64,000 nt of DNA from Phoronis australis (GCA_002633005.1 NMRA01000393.1:296034-360033), one strand, 5' to 3'. Positions 28,877 through 42,857 are shown, counted from the first letter of the stretch. The notes: generated by a model from the letters alone, not told the origin. Translations and numbers: made by a program.

Positions 28877-30474
28877 ATCTAAAAATAGACTGGTGCCAGC
28901 CCATACCCATCTTATAACCATGTGCCGAATTTTGACTCACTCTCGTATGGTGAGGATGAGATGGCGCCAGTCTGTCTTTAGATGGATTCCACTACCATGC
29001 CTCAGTTGTTGACTGTTTTAGTAAAAAAATCCTTATTTTAGCGACTTGAGGAGCTTTCCAAAACTTGATGCAGGGTTTTGTGTTTGGAGTGGACTGACAC
29101 CTATTGACGGTTTTGACTATCTCTCATGGCAACTACTTGATTTCGTTAAGAAATTCTTTGTCCGCACATGTTTGGGGAACCTGGCCTGTAGGTTTGATGC
29201 AGGCATGCGCCAGAACCAATCGATTTTCGGTCGGATTCGACTTACGTGGCACACCCTGTTGGCCGTTCTAATTCTCTGTCGATATCATTGTAATGGCTCG
29301 GCAGATTTTGATGAATCCTGCCAAGTGTTTATAGCTGGGATTCGCCCACGCCAGTCAATTTTTAACGAATTCAACTGCCATCTCCTGTTGGCCGTTCTAA
29401 TTAGTTTTCAACAAGCAATATTGCTTGTCAATTGTTTCAGTTAACGAACACTTGATGCAGAGATTTATGGTGAGGGTTTGCTTATTGCAATCTGTTTTCA
29501 CAAGGATTTTATTGCAGTGACACTCCCGATAGTCCACTTTTGGCCATTTTCGTTTTCGGTTCTGTCAGTTGATTGTTGCCCAAAACGGCTTCGCAGATTT
29601 GGATGGAAACATGACAGTATGGTTCAGATAGATTGGAACGCCGTAATTTTAAACTCTTCTGTTGACTATTTTGCTTTTTGACAAGACGGTCGTCCAGTGA
29701 TTATACTGTCAAATGTCTTGGCAACTTTTGATGTACTGCGGCGGAGAGGTACGTGGGCTGAGATATGCCAGCACCAATCGATTTTCAGCTTTGATGCCCT
29801 TGTCGGTAGTGAAATCATTCTAATTACGGTGGAGTATATTGTTTGTGGTGAAGTCGTGAGCGCAAAACGCTTTCTTAAGAATTGGACAAATTGGTCAATT
29901 TTATGTTACTGACTTAAAAGCTCCTTTGTGAAAGTGTACATGTATAGGTAGTCGTGGGATAAATGTCTATTTTCAAATGTTAACCCCGAGTAGGTCGCTT
30001 GATTTGGATAGCGGTGACCTGGTGAGAAGTCAGTTGATTGTAACTACTTAAGTATTGTGACTAGCTTTTCATCTAGGACTATACTCCCAGCTTTTCATCG
30101 ATAAATTTTCTTTCATTCATGATTGAAACAACCACTCTAGCCCTGAGCAAACTATACGTGTACTTTACCTGTGTACTATACCTGCCGTAGAGTTTTCCGG
30201 CAACTTAGATACCGTCGATGTACTATTTGAGCAGTCACGTGAGGCAGAGTACGAATCGTGGCAGATATGTGTGTCCAGATATATGGCACGATATAGGTTA
30301 AAAACGTGTGTCCAGTGACATACCAGTAAGTTAAACGCCTGCTTCACAACTAAGAACATTACTTTTGATTGCAAACACCTTTAAGGATGTCGTAATGACA
30401 TACAAACACCTGTAAGGATGTTGTAATGACGTACAAACACCTGTATGGATGTTGTAATGACATATAAACGAACC
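28877..30474. repeat. Duplicated block B (haplotype 2 copy of block A)
   Basis: Corresponds to 26665-28254 with substitutions and small indels. It starts just after the N at 28876 and continues directly into block C. Confidence 0.85.
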
Positions 30475-30476
30475 AC

Positions 30477-31240
30477 TCTTTTGGATTTTCAAAGGTTGGC
30501 AACATGATCGATTTGCTTGATAATGAACACAATGATAACGGCATTGACGGAACAAACGAAAGAATACAGTTTAACAAAAACAAGAACGTTCCGCCTGCCG
30601 GTGGTCTCTCAGTTCTCCAGATTACTACTGCACACATTCTACAATAGTCTCATTTACTGCTGATGAACATTGTTTTTTGTTAAACTTTGTGATGTCTGTA
30701 TTGGTGTTTTTTACACTCCTGCAACAATTATTTCTCTCAATATTGATATAGTGATTGCTACCACAGTCTACATCGTGTTTTCGCCTTGGACTGAATGTGT
30801 ACAATTGTATTTGTACAGTTTCGAATTCAAATAAACATAAACCTATGGATTCAGTATTAGCCAGTGAAGGATTTTGAATGTAAGGCATAATACAAATCGT
30901 TGGATTATTAAGACCACCATACTCTAGTAACATTGAATAAGCAATGAGTTATTGAAATATTTCTACCAAAGCAAACGGAATATTTGCCAATGGAGTTTTA
31001 ATTTGTAATACAGAATTTTTCTTGAAACATTTACCCATCTGTGTAAGAAGTCGATCCTAGCTTGGTATTGAAGCTCAAAAGTGACCCTGTTTATCTATAC
31101 GTATTCTGTAGTCTACTGCGGCTCTGCTGGTGTAGACTACAACCAGTCAGTAGTATGCAGAGGTTTCTTGATGCCCGGGCTAATTTTTGGATCCTAATGT
31201 ACTAAGAAAGATAAAAAAGATGGCACATGAAATATAAACT
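30477..31240. repeat. Duplicated block C (haplotype 2 copy of block D)
   Basis: Corresponds to 31399-32177 with indels. It starts near ttttggattttcaaaggttg and ends at the N at 31241. Confidence 0.85.
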
Positions 31241-31241
31241 N

Positions 31242-31398
31242 CAATGCAACTCTTGGAAAGTAGTTCTATCCAGTCAGTTGTGGTTTTCAGTATGGGTCTG
31301 ATGTGTCTGTCAGCAATTAGCCTGGTGTTTATTGTAGTTAGATATTGTTTATGATAAGGGCCTGAAAATTCTGAGACCAGGCGAACTTTCGTCATGAC
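31242..31398. mobile_element. Right part of the haplotype-specific insertion (inferred)
   Basis: It ends with gagaccaggcgaactttcgtcatg, the inverted match (21 of 24) of the start at 28255. It is bounded left by the N at 31241 and right by block D. Confidence 0.5.
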
Positions 31399-32177
31399 GC
31401 TTTTGGAGTTTCAAAGGTTGGCAACATGATCGATTTGCTTGATAATGAACGCAATGAGTTATTGCATTAAACAGATAACGACATTGACGGAACAGACGAA
31501 AGTATACAGCTTAACAAAAACAAGAACGTTCCGCCTGCCGGTGGTCTCTCAGTTCACCAGCTTACTGCACTCATTCTACAATAGTCTCATTTACTGCTGA
31601 TGAACATTTGTTTTATTGTTAAACTTTGTGATGTCTATATTGGGTTTTTTTACACTCCTGCAACAATTATTTCTCTCAATATTGAGTGATTGCTACCACA
31701 GTCTACATCGTGTTTTCGTCTTATAGACTGAATGTGTACAATCGTATTTGTACTGTTTCGAATTCAAATAAACATAAACCTATGGATTCAGTATTAGCCA
31801 GTGAAGGATTTTGAATGTAAGGCATAATACAAATCGTAGGATTATTAGGACCACCATACTCTAGTAACATTGAATAAGCAACGAGTTGTTGAAATATTTC
31901 CACCGAAGCAAACTGAATATTTGCCAATGGAGTTTTAATTTGGAATACAGAATTTTTCTTGAAACATTTACCCATCTGTGTAAAAAGTGGGATTGAAGCT
32001 CAAAAGTGACTCTGTTCATCTATACATATTCTGTAGTCTACTACGGCTCTGTTGGTGTAAAAACGATAGACTACAACCAGTCGGTAGGATGCAGCGGTTT
32101 CTTGATGCCCGGGGCTAATTTTTTGGATCCTAATGTACTAAGAAAGCTAAAAAAAGATGAAACATGAAATATAAACT
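31399..32177. repeat. Duplicated block D (haplotype 1)
   Basis: Near-identical to block C at 30477-31240. Neither copy shows a recognisable gene. Confidence 0.85.
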
Positions 32178-33599
32178 TTGTTTTATTTAACTTCAAATCA
32201 GTCACAATCTCAAGAAGTTTATACGTAGTGAATGGATGCCCCCCGATGGGGATGCCCCCCCCCCCCGCCCCCTTTCTGCACGCTAGTGCCACTGAAAACA
32301 ACAAAACTTTTCTGACAATTTGATAGCGTGACCAGTCAAGGCGTAGTTGCCTAAACTTTATGTTGACACATCCGGTAAGCGCAATGTTTAGTGTGTTGTA
32401 TCCTGAACCAAGGGCGAAACTTTTAGGCGATAGGTGGACTGCAAGATTTGGAAACAAACACCATTGGACTTCGGTGAGGAATCACCTAGCTAAAAATAGC
32501 ACAGGAATTCCCTCGCCTCGCTCTGAAGTGACAAACACGCTGTGTGTGGCATGCAAAGTGGGTCACTTCTTCGTGTGTCACGCAAACGGAAAGGCGTGTG
32601 TTGCTGTGTTCAGAAGACAAACTTTGTAAGTTTTTTTGTAGTTTACTGATTAATGTCCACTGTCCAAGGTAATGCGTTGTTTGACGCCTGACCGATAACG
32701 ATAAGTTGTGTGTACTGCAGTTACCAGTTCAAAATTGACAGTGAGCCGCAGTTTGCATGATTTAGTGAAGGGCAAGGCTCGGCACCAGAGTCTCGATCGG
32801 AGAGAGTGATGGGTGCGCTCAGGTATGACCTACTGGTCATTTCATGCTAGTTTCGGTACTGCTCGGATGTAGCGGGTACTGATTTAGGTAACCAGTTTCA
32901 TCCACTAGATAACTAGCCCGTTATTCAGTCAGTGCCTGGTTCTCTGAATCAGGGACCGTTAGAGTCCACCAGACCAGCGCCCTCAGTTTCCACAACATTG
33001 TCTTTTGTCTGACAATGTCCAGAGTATTGGTTTCTTCTTGTCCATTGTAACCTTATAATTCGATACAATAATAGACTGAAGTATATGGATAAGCTGTGGG
33101 AATCTAGCCTTCTTCACAAATGCACCCATGAATTGCCAGTGTCCAGTGAGGCACTAGCTGATAAAGTCAATGCTTGTTCCCATAATAAAAATCATTTTAC
33201 ATAAAAAACCTGGAGCTGAGCCTTGCATTTTTTTACATATCTTCATTGTAAGTTAATGTCTTGACAATGTATTATCACTTTCTCAAGTTTTTTTAAATAA
33301 TATTTCTAATTCAACGTTTCTATGTTTATTTAAGAATTACCTATTAAAATAAATTTAAGGTTTGTGTTGTGATACATGTATATATTTAATGAATCTAGCT
33401 GTACACAAATGTTCAAAATTAAAACTAATTTGTGAATCTTGGCCTATCTTTAGACCACCTTCCCCTGGTGGTCTCATGTTTCCACTGCCTCGTCCATCTC
33501 AGTGCACTCATTCCTACTCCAATGTGGATAGGTGTGAGTGGGTGCACACAATGAAGAGAGACAATTTGTATCCAGCTAAAGTGCCGTCCACACACGCAC
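32178..33599. other. Region without recognised gene; CpG-richer stretch at 32300-32830
   Basis: A C-rich run lies at 32248-32272. From 32300 to 32830 there are more CpGs than nearby, a short frame starting at 32360, and donor-like sites (ggtgagg near 32474, caggtatg near 32820). It could be the promoter and 5' end of a + strand gene, but no downstream exon supports this. 33000-33560 shows nothing. Confidence 0.25.
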
Positions 33600-33730
33600 T
33601 TACCCTAGAACAAGTTACTCCTGGTTCGAGTTGTCTCAATAGATTTGAGTGCTGTCTGGATGGTATTCAAACTAGCGCTTGTGGCAACTTACATCACGCG
33701 TTATCGCTGGTGTAACTTATTCTAGGGTAA
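33600..33730. mobile_element. 131-bp inverted-repeat MITE-like element
   Basis: The ends ttaccctagaacaagttac and gtaacttattctagggtaa are reverse complements with two differences. A similar ttaccctag end occurs again near 33862. No frame of interest inside. Confidence 0.65.
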
Positions 33731-35792
33731 CTTGGTCACTTTTAATGGCTGTGTGGCTGCAAAAGTGAGGAAGGGTGGATATTATCAGCTGCAGTTAAAA
33801 ACAGATGGGTTTTCTTTTGTGTGTCACACTCGCATTAACTGTCCATTGTCACGCGCTGCCTTACCCTAGTTATTGTATATGTGCATATGGACCTTCCATT
33901 TTAAAGTGGTGGAGCAATAAGGTGGGCTGTGTGTGGAGGGGAGTATTGACTGTACTTGTACATAATGTAGGCATCCTTGTTGTGACCAGCTGCTGTAGAT
34001 TAAGCTGTCACATTATTTGTCAAAACCTGCTGTTATGGCAACTCAGCCTGTCATGTGATCTGCAGGATGGTCACTCCCTAACTGACAGATCCCCCACTGA
34101 GTAAATTCTTGAACTGCAGTATGCCTGGACAATGTAACATGGCCTGAAAGTCTGTTGTTCCACATGCCTCACTCATCACAAGAAGCTGCTGTGACCTCAC
34201 AAAAGGCTTTTGAATTAGATGCAAGTCAAGATTAAGTTTCATTGCTCCTTGACTGCTTTTCTTGTGCCCCTTGACCTTTCTACAACAACCACAATCCTTT
34301 GTTGTGCATTTTAAATGGACATTGACTAATAACACATTTAGTTAGTCATAAAGATAGGCAAACTTAGGTATAGTTCAATCTTTTTATTTAAAATCAAACT
34401 CAAAATTATTTTTCACATTATCTATTCCACTATTTGTTCAAACCCAAGATATGTCTGCCTACATTATGATTGTTCGCACTTGATAACTTCTAAATTCAAA
34501 CTGAACAACAAACTCAAGGAAAAATTAAAAAGTAATCAGAAATTTGCTTGTGTTCCAATCTGGACCCAACTGTTTCTAATGTAATGTGCACTTGAGTTTT
34601 TGTCCATCAGGCTTAGTGACATTATTATCACATGAAGATTGAGATGACGTGTCATCAAGAATTTGTAGAATGTTTGCAATGGAACTGTTCAAATGTTGTT
34701 ATTTATTGAAAGCCTTCTGTAGATGTTTATAGTTGTTGACTTTCAACACTCAAAAGGGTTGGAATTAGATCAGAAAAGGCCCCTTTTGTTGGAAACTTTG
34801 GCCTGCGGCTATGTACATAAATGATGAAAAACCTATCTGTGACAGGATTTTATGTCTTTTTATTTTATTCTACAAAACACAATGCTGCAGAGAGCATCTC
34901 CCAGGATTCGTTTACAAAAACCCCAAAACACCACTTTCAAGTACATTTGACAAAACTAATAAATTGTCACTTGGAAGTAATGCAATCAGTTTTTACAAAA
35001 ACCAATTTGGAAGTGATGTATACAATCTTTCTGCCCTAATTTCTTTCATGACTAGTTAGCAGCTCTACCCCCAATCATTGTTGTCAGGTCCCTCATTGTT
35101 GACATGAGAATGACCACATGACACTTTGTACAATGGGTTACATATGTGTAACTAGGTCAACCATCCAAGGAGCCTGGGGACTTGTAGCAATAACAGATAA
35201 GGCAAAGGGTTAGTACTAAATAGTTGTGTACTAGTGCCCCCCATTGATCAAGTTGGTTTGTATAAGAGGTGTTGATTAATTAATTAAAATGATACTAAAA
35301 TTGGATTTTGACTATCAAGGGACACTAAAACCAACTTAATAATTGAATCATTGAAAAAGTTTGATCTATGTTCTACAACTCTTAACTAAATTTCGTTAAT
35401 TGGAAAATATGGCTAATACTTGAGATGTCAGTTTATTCGACAATTGTGTGTGCTGCGAGTTTTGTATCGTGCTAGAATCTATTTTATGACACAAGTAGAG
35501 TTTTAACTGACATTATCTTTCCGAGAATTAAGCACTAACTGTACAGTGATACCTAGGTCTGAAGTTAGAAGCAGTTTTAAGTAAAATCACCAAAACATGA
35601 TTTAGTATCCTTTTAGACCAATACTTAAATGTTGAAACTTGATGGTTATGTTTTACCTAGTACTTATTGGTGACTGTCGTGGGGTTTTGAATTAAGTTTG
35701 CAGGATGGGAATAATTACAAAATATTCAAGAAATAGCGAAAATATCTGTATGGCGTTTTTAAGACCATTTGCACTGATGTAGCATATGTGTG
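33731..35792. other. Gene-free stretch
   Basis: No exon with splice sites and family similarity was seen on either strand. Open frames stay under 100 codons with no motif. Confidence 0.5.
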
Positions 35793-36027
35793 CATGGAGT
35801 ATAATGACCAGTGATACTGATATATGGTGTTTAGTGACCAGTCATCCTGATAGCATGGAGTGTAATGACCAGTCATATTGATGTACAGTGTTTAGTGACC
35901 AGTCATTCTGATAGCATGGAGTGTAATGACCAGTCATACTGATATATGGTGTTTAGTGACTAGTCATCCTGATAGCATGGAGTGTAATAACCAGTCATAT
36001 TGATGTATGGTGTTTAATGACCAACTG
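35793..36027. repeat. 61-bp tandem repeat, about 4 copies
   Basis: The units contain catggagtgtaatgaccagt and ggtgtttagtgaccagtcat, so each has an internal half-repeat. Substitutions are spread among the copies. Confidence 0.85.
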
Positions 36028-36149
36028 GGCTTGGTACTTATCTTTTTAGGAATGTTATACCTATAACTCTTTGAATTAATTGTACTTGTTACTATAATAA
36101 ATAAATAAATACATTACAATACAATACCAGTCAGCCTGATGTAACATAA

Positions 36150-36593
36150 AGTGATGCTTCTGTGCATGAACTTGGAATCCTGCTTAATCTCAAGATAGCG
36201 TAGGCATGAACTTGGAATACATCTGGAAATATGACTAGTTCACTCAAATAATCATGTTCACATTGATAAGAATTTTCACTGTACTAAATCAATTTACATG
36301 TTAATAAAATGATGTAAATTTTAAGCAACTGTTTTTCAACTATTGGTGATCTTTGACCAAACAATATTTGATTTAATAATTCACAAAATTAATCCAATTC
36401 TCTGACGCAAGTTACGGCAAAGGAGAAAATGGATGATCCTGATGCCTATAATTACAAAAATTCTTACATTGAACAAAAAATTTCACCTAATTGCGTGAAT
36501 GACTATTCATTTGTTTTCCAAGTTCATGCATAAGCGATCTTGAGGTTAAGCAGGATTCCAAGTTCACACACAACAGCACATCACTGTGTCTAT
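36150..36593. mobile_element. Foldback element of ~440 bp
   Basis: The left end at 36150-36225 (gaacttggaatcctgcttaa, then tcaagata) is inverted at 36510-36593 (ttaagcaggattccaagttc) over about 75 bp with mismatches. The interior is AT-rich and has no coding frame. Confidence 0.72.
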
Positions 36594-39500
36594 GGTTGTG
36601 CTTATGTAGACAGCTAGACAAGAAAGGTAGAATTATTCACCTGAGATTCAAAGTGAAACTGCCTTATGTTATTGCAGTTGCCAAGTCTCAGTAACGTGTG
36701 AATGTATTCCGATATAAACAAGGTATTCAGCATCCTGACCTTGGTCGAACCAGCGAAAATGGTAGTCAATTTCAAGATGTTATTTCCCAAATCAAACACC
36801 TTTTTACATTTAAAAATATTTTTTATTCAAATCTTGACAGTTTGTGACAATTTCCATCATGTTCATGTGAAGTGGATTACGGTATATTACTTTCATGGGG
36901 TTTCCTCCAACACCCTAAAATGTTCCACTTCTACATGAGCGGCTGTCAAAACATGGACTTCATGATTTATCCTCCTGCAAAATTTACATATTTTCAGTTT
37001 AAAGCGCCCTGTGCTCGGCATCATACTGCTCACTCACAATTTGTGTGATCAATACTTCCTGGAAAGCTCTTGTCATTTTTGTGAACACCGGTTTCATACG
37101 AATTTATTGTTATGAGACTTTTTATGCCAAGATTCCTGAAATCTTTTTGAAAACGCTCCCCAGTGCAGAACATAATCTATTTAATATTTAAAGTTTTCAG
37201 TGTCAACCAGGATGCATTATAGTAGAAGATATGATGTACTAACCCTGGCCGACCTTCAGACAAAGCAAAATTTAGATGATTTTGGCTTAGGCTGGGCAGT
37301 TCACTTCTTGTCTCTTCCTTGTTTTATCTAAAAGTGCTGTATTAAGCTGAGTGCTGATAAACTTCCTGGTTTGCTTTCAATTGGTAAATAAATTAATTGA
37401 CACGATTTTGACAACTTGAGGTTCAGGTGCCAAAAATCTCAGTTTGAGACCATACCAATCCAAGTTAAATGCCCACATTAGCGTTATTGCTCCCCTACAA
37501 AATTTCTAAATTTTCACTTTTAGAAGCGTGTGCTCAGCTTGTTGGCGTACCTCCAATTTATGCAATTGGGACTTCCTTGGTGGGGGTGTGTCTTTGAGAA
37601 TATTTGTCTCATGATACAAATTTTAGCTTCCATACTGTATGAAACTTACGGGTTACCTTTAAGTAACAGTTTCATTTCAGCTTTACCTTATTTGAGGGGA
37701 GATACTCACCTGCATGCGAGTCTGACACATTTGCCTGAATTAACTATTTGGCTAAATGCCCACACCAAACTTCTCAATCAAAAACTTTGTTCTTAAATGT
37801 ATAATTATGCTTTTCTAACATCCACTCCTCACTTTTGGTTGCCCTGAACATGGACAAGTACCATGATATTATCACTTGCATGTCAGTAAGTGTGTATACC
37901 ATCACTGGACAACAACATAAAATGAACATTATTTGTACCAATAAAGTTATTGACAAGTCGTGTCATTTTAGTGTTCTGGTGGAAGATGAACCATTGCTGA
38001 TTCCTGATTATCTTTCACCCAATGGTAGGCACGCCAATTCTTTTTCCAATTGGCAGCTATGAGTGCTTCTTACTGGTTAGAATTACAATGTCCACTTACT
38101 ACAACCTCTGTCCATTAGAGAACCTATCTGAGTAATCTGGCAATACCCCCAAAGTGAGATTTTAATAGGGGAGCTCGTTATGATTTATATGGCTAGACTG
38201 CCTGTACTTTTAGACTGAGACTGATGAATGCTGAGGATTGCCTCTGTATCATCTTTACTCAATAATCAGTTATGAATCATCGTTCAACATCTAATTAAGC
38301 CAGCATGCTTGTCGCACTGCTCATTTAAGATGATGTCATTTGAAACCTATTGATTATTGATGTTGTTTCTTCTTCAGTAAATCACCTCTCTCATTCCATT
38401 CTCTGTGTTGTTTCGCATTTCAGCCTGCCATCTGTTGTGGTGTAAGAAAACTCACACTTTTGTTCCAACCACAAGTCAGAGTACTGTTCAACCCTAAAAT
38501 TATGAAGGATTTGGCTGCAAAGTTTTTATTAAACCACTGTTGAACCTTTGTTAGCAATTGAGTAGTCGTGTAGAAGATACAATTTGCATCAGAATTCGTG
38601 AAAATCCTCAAAATTGAGTTCAAGTTGTTCCATTTATGTTTTGCTTTATTATGAGATTTGCCACTCTTGTAAGTTCTTAGAAGGCCCTTTCGCACTGTCA
38701 TCGACACATCAGTGTTTAGAGGGGCATCGCCAGTAGGTAGCGTAAATCCCTGGTGGACCAAAGTTTGTTGTGATGCCGTCAGCAGGTATCCTGGCAACAA
38801 CAGTGCATGCTGTGTTAGAAATTTGGGACTATTTTGTTCAATTATTCTTATACTGTCAGCATTTTATTTCAGTAAGTGACTGTTTATTGCGAAGTTAATT
38901 GGCGCTTAAAATTTTGATCCAGGACCGAAGTTAATCAATCATACTGACCGCAACTCCCTAAAATATCCTTGCGTCAACATTAGTGTGAAATGGCCTATAG
39001 ATATACTGGTATGAGAGTATTGTCTGAGCATTCTTTTGTTCATCTTTCAGTGTGACTTCAGTGTGGATTATTCAATTCTTCAACTATTTAGCATACATTA
39101 TTGCAGAAAAGTGAAATTATATTTTGCCAAATTTCACCACAGAAATAAAAGTCAAGAAGATTTTAGTATATTTTTAACTTGGTTCATAAATTGTTTAGAC
39201 GCCACAAAAACAGGATTTGGTAAAGTTTCCATTAATTGCAACAAAGCAGAATTTTTGTGCGAAACAAATGGAGAATAAAAATCCTCTCTAGAATCTGACT
39301 ACCGATAAATAATTGAGTTTTGGAACCAATCAAAATTGAGGAATACCAGCAATCATAATCTCATGGTATTTGTATGTTGAACAATATTAGTCAACCAAAG
39401 TTCACCCTTGTTTTTGTATTTCAAAACAGATTAAAAATTGATGTAAAAGCATGTTTTTGCGACAACTACTGCTGCTATTGATAACTCCTACCAATGAATG

Positions 39501-40619
39501 TGCGGTTAGCATGGGGTGAGCATCAGAGTCTATCTTCACAGTACTCTAGGAAATTGTGTCAACACAAGTTATGAATTGTGAGTTATTGTGTAGACATTAA
39601 AATTTACACCTAAATTCGTTGGGATTCCATTTTCTTTAGTTCTGTTTGTAGACTGAGCGAAGATTGTTCGTTCTAATGTCAGGGCTCCATGTTCAAATAT
39701 TTTCGTCCGCAGCGATCTCTATCCATACCACCATGACTGAACTAGTCTTGATGTCAAACTATGAGAAAGTGGACCCCTTCGTGGCACCATGTATTTGTCA
39801 ATGGATTTTTAATTATTTCACTTTTGTAATTGAGTTCCTGTTAAATGTCAGTGTATAGTATCACTTTTAGCCGAAGTAGCCAAAATAGATGAGTTCTGCT
39901 TTGGTTCTCTGGCGCCCGTTGATGATTTTCATACTGTAATTTTTTGAACCTGGCAGATAATTTTTCTGCGAGTGATTCTGGACAAAAGACCACTGGAGCA
40001 GCAGAAGATGCTTTTCAACATAATTGCTGTAACTGCCATGATACCCCTGTCCATGAAAACCTTCAGTACCCCTTAGTTTACTGTTTTATTCTGACTCATC
40101 ATCTGCGAAATGTATAGCTTTGTCCACACCAGAAATTCTGGATATGGCAGTAACTCTGTCTGGCCTGGTGAGAGCTCTGGGCAGGAATGTTTTCCAGAGT
40201 GCAAAAGAGTTCTGTCACTCAAGGATGACTTAATTCTGTACTACAAATGATATAGAACTTGAGAGACATTTGAAGTTTCAAACTTACAGTGCAATACACT
40301 GTAGACTTACTGTGACTGCACTTTGCTGTGTTGCATGATTCTCGTCTGGAAACAAGAGAATATGAAGTGTTGATCAGTGGTCGCGATTTCTTGATTTACT
40401 TAAGCATAATAGCAGTTAAATATTCAATAATTTAATCTAAATGACAGAAGTAAGAAGCTTCGACATTTTTGTTGCTTATTTCCCATTTGGTGTCGGCAAC
40501 ATTAACAGTACTGGTGCTCTCGATAAGAATGCTGTTGCACGCTCATGACAAATTTTAGTATCTAGTAAAACATGCCTGTGTCATGGATAGGATGGCACAA
40601 GTGAATTTTCAAATAGATC
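36594..40619. other. Gene-free stretch of about 4 kb
   Basis: AT-rich, with scattered frames under 130 codons that lack splice context and family motifs on either strand. No tandem array or inverted repeat that I can support. Confidence 0.45.
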
Positions 40620-41460
40620 GACCAACAGGTGTCCCCCCGGGCAATTTTACTGTGTTACATTTATCTCTTTATCTTTGGAGTTTCTTGACGGATTTTCGAT
40701 TTTCGTGAAATTTGACTAGCAGGAGTCTGTAAAGAAGACAACACCATCATTTTGTTTTGGAATGGATTCAAAATATTCTTCCCCACCTATTGGCAATTTT
40801 TGCTGTTTTTGAGTTTTTGGGCAACCGTCTCTCAATTGACCACAACTGTAGGCTCTTATTTTGAAGAGAACAAGTGAGGATTGTGTTTGGATAGCTCAGA
40901 CTTGTGGTGTGCCCCAGTAACACTTTTTTGCGTCCATGGTTGTATCTCCGGAACCCATAGCAAGATCTTTGTTGAATTTGGCAAGTAAATATTTCTATGA
41001 ACGTGGCATCGGATGAGTATGACTTTCAGACAGATTCGAGTTCCCCTTTGCCCCCCCAGTGATAATTTTAATTTATACCTTTTCCTCTGTATCTTGAGAG
41101 TTCCTTGGTGGATTTTCATGGAAGTTGCCAATTAGGTTTCTCTTTAAGAGGCAATGACACACTCTCATTTTCAGATGGATTCAGCTTTTTGTGTGCCTCC
41201 TAGTGGCCAATTTTATTATTTTTGAGCCTGATTTGACTTCCGTCTCTCTATTGGACAAACATTTTAGAATTGGCGTATGTTTTCCTCCTAAATAGAGCAC
41301 ATCTAGCGATGTTTTTGAATGGTACTGTCTACTGTGGTGCCCCATAGTGTCATTTTTGTGTCTGGATATGTCTCCTAAACCTTTTGCAAGATTCTTCTTA
41401 ATTTTAGCAAGTTTCTTTCTATTTCCTGCCTCAGACGCTAGTGGCAAATGGTAGGTTCCA
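40620..41460. repeat. Degenerate ~140-bp dispersed repeat, block 2
   Basis: Same family as 24100-24720, with about six units marked by gattttcatgaaattt-like and gtgcctcctagtggccaatt-like parts. Confidence 0.7.
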
Positions 41461-42179
41461 CTGTGCATGTCTCAAGTGTCAACTCAAAATAACAAACTTT
41501 ACAAAATATGCTTGATTTATCACTTGTGCTATGTATTGCTTAGAAGTCACATAGTTGCAGATGACATCTTACCATAGCTCAGCTTTTGGTATTACAACTT
41601 AAGTTGATTTGGGCCATTTAATGAAGGTTATATAGGCCATTTCAACAAGCCGTGCATTGCACCAAATATCTGCAAAACATTGAATTTAAATCTGTAAAGG
41701 CCTAATCTACTTTCCGAAAGTGGAAAGTCTATAGAATTTGATTGTGTTCTTTGAACCAGTCTGCCATTTAGTGGGTAACGTTACAGTGACATTTCAGTAA
41801 AATTTAGCAAAAAAGAAATTGTTTTTTTTTCATTTTTGCAACATTTGAGTTTTTGCATAAAAATCATAAAAGTGCTTTATTTTGATACCCCCGAGTGTGC
41901 AAAAGCGGACCATTTTGTAAACAATTCCCAACAGTGCATAAAACTCGTCTCATTTGCCTACTGGCTTTTTGAATGTTTCGTTGGTATTACAATACCCACT
42001 TAACCACAGCCCTGGACTTCTGTCAACAGTCAGTATAGGTTGAAACATTCCAACAAAGAAAGTCACTGTTATAACACCCTATAACGCATTTTTCTTTTCT
42101 TCTGTTGTAGCTCACCAGTTTTTACTATTCAAACAATGGAGACCTTCAATTTTCAATGACAGATGTGCTAAATATATAT
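41461..42179. other. Gene-free spacer between repeat blocks
   Basis: Nothing recognisable. The stretch around 41640-41980 resembles 51860-52180 in wording (ctacaaaac/gaaagtctatagaatttgatt), so both may be old copies of one dispersed repeat. Confidence 0.4.
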
Positions 42180-42760
42180 GTGGGTGCATGACGCCATCCC
42201 ATGCCCCCTTCTGGGGTCTTCTGTATTTCCTAAACCCAAAGATGGCAGATAGGTTTATATTAAAGAGATGGTAACACCTTCCAATTTTCGAATGGATTTA
42301 CATATTGTATGCCACTTAGTAACCATTTTAGATTCATTATTGGGAAGTGCATGGCTGACAATAATTTTTAGCAGTCTGAGTCCTGTGGCGCCCTCTTGAG
42401 GCAATTTTGTATTTTTGCCTGTGGCTTAATGCAAGTTCCTTCACGAAATTTGGCATGTGTTTCTATTGAGGATAGTACAACTCACGTGAATTTTGGGACA
42501 AATACTACGAGAGGCACCTAGTGGCCATGCTATTTTTTTGCACTTGCCTTGATATCTTGACTCCTTGATGGATGTTCGTGAAATTTGGTAAATAAGTTAC
42601 TATCAAGTAGACAACAACACCTGCCCAGTTTCAGATGGAATTGACCTACATTTCGCTTCCTAGTGGCCTTTCTATTGTTTTTGTGTCCTTTGTTGTATGC
42701 TTCTCTGTCCCTTCTTGAAGAATCATAAAGTTGGCTGGACGTGTATTCCTAATGAGGAGC
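42180..42760. repeat. Degenerate ~140-bp dispersed repeat, block 3
   Basis: Units with gccccctt, gcgccctcttgaggcaattt, ggcacctagtggccat and cttcctagtggcctttc, spaced about 130-150 bp apart. Confidence 0.7.
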
Positions 42761-42857
42761 GCATTTCTGACTTCCTTTGTACCCCAACATAAGTATCCCC
42801 AATAGAAGCTCTTATTAAGTTTGTCAGCATTGCCCCATTTAGTGGAAATGTTTAAAA

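Noticed and set aside
26836-29912. Paired frames of 60-130 codons in blocks A and B
   Set aside because: They occur in both copies only because the blocks are near-identical. The frames are interrupted and match no family I know.
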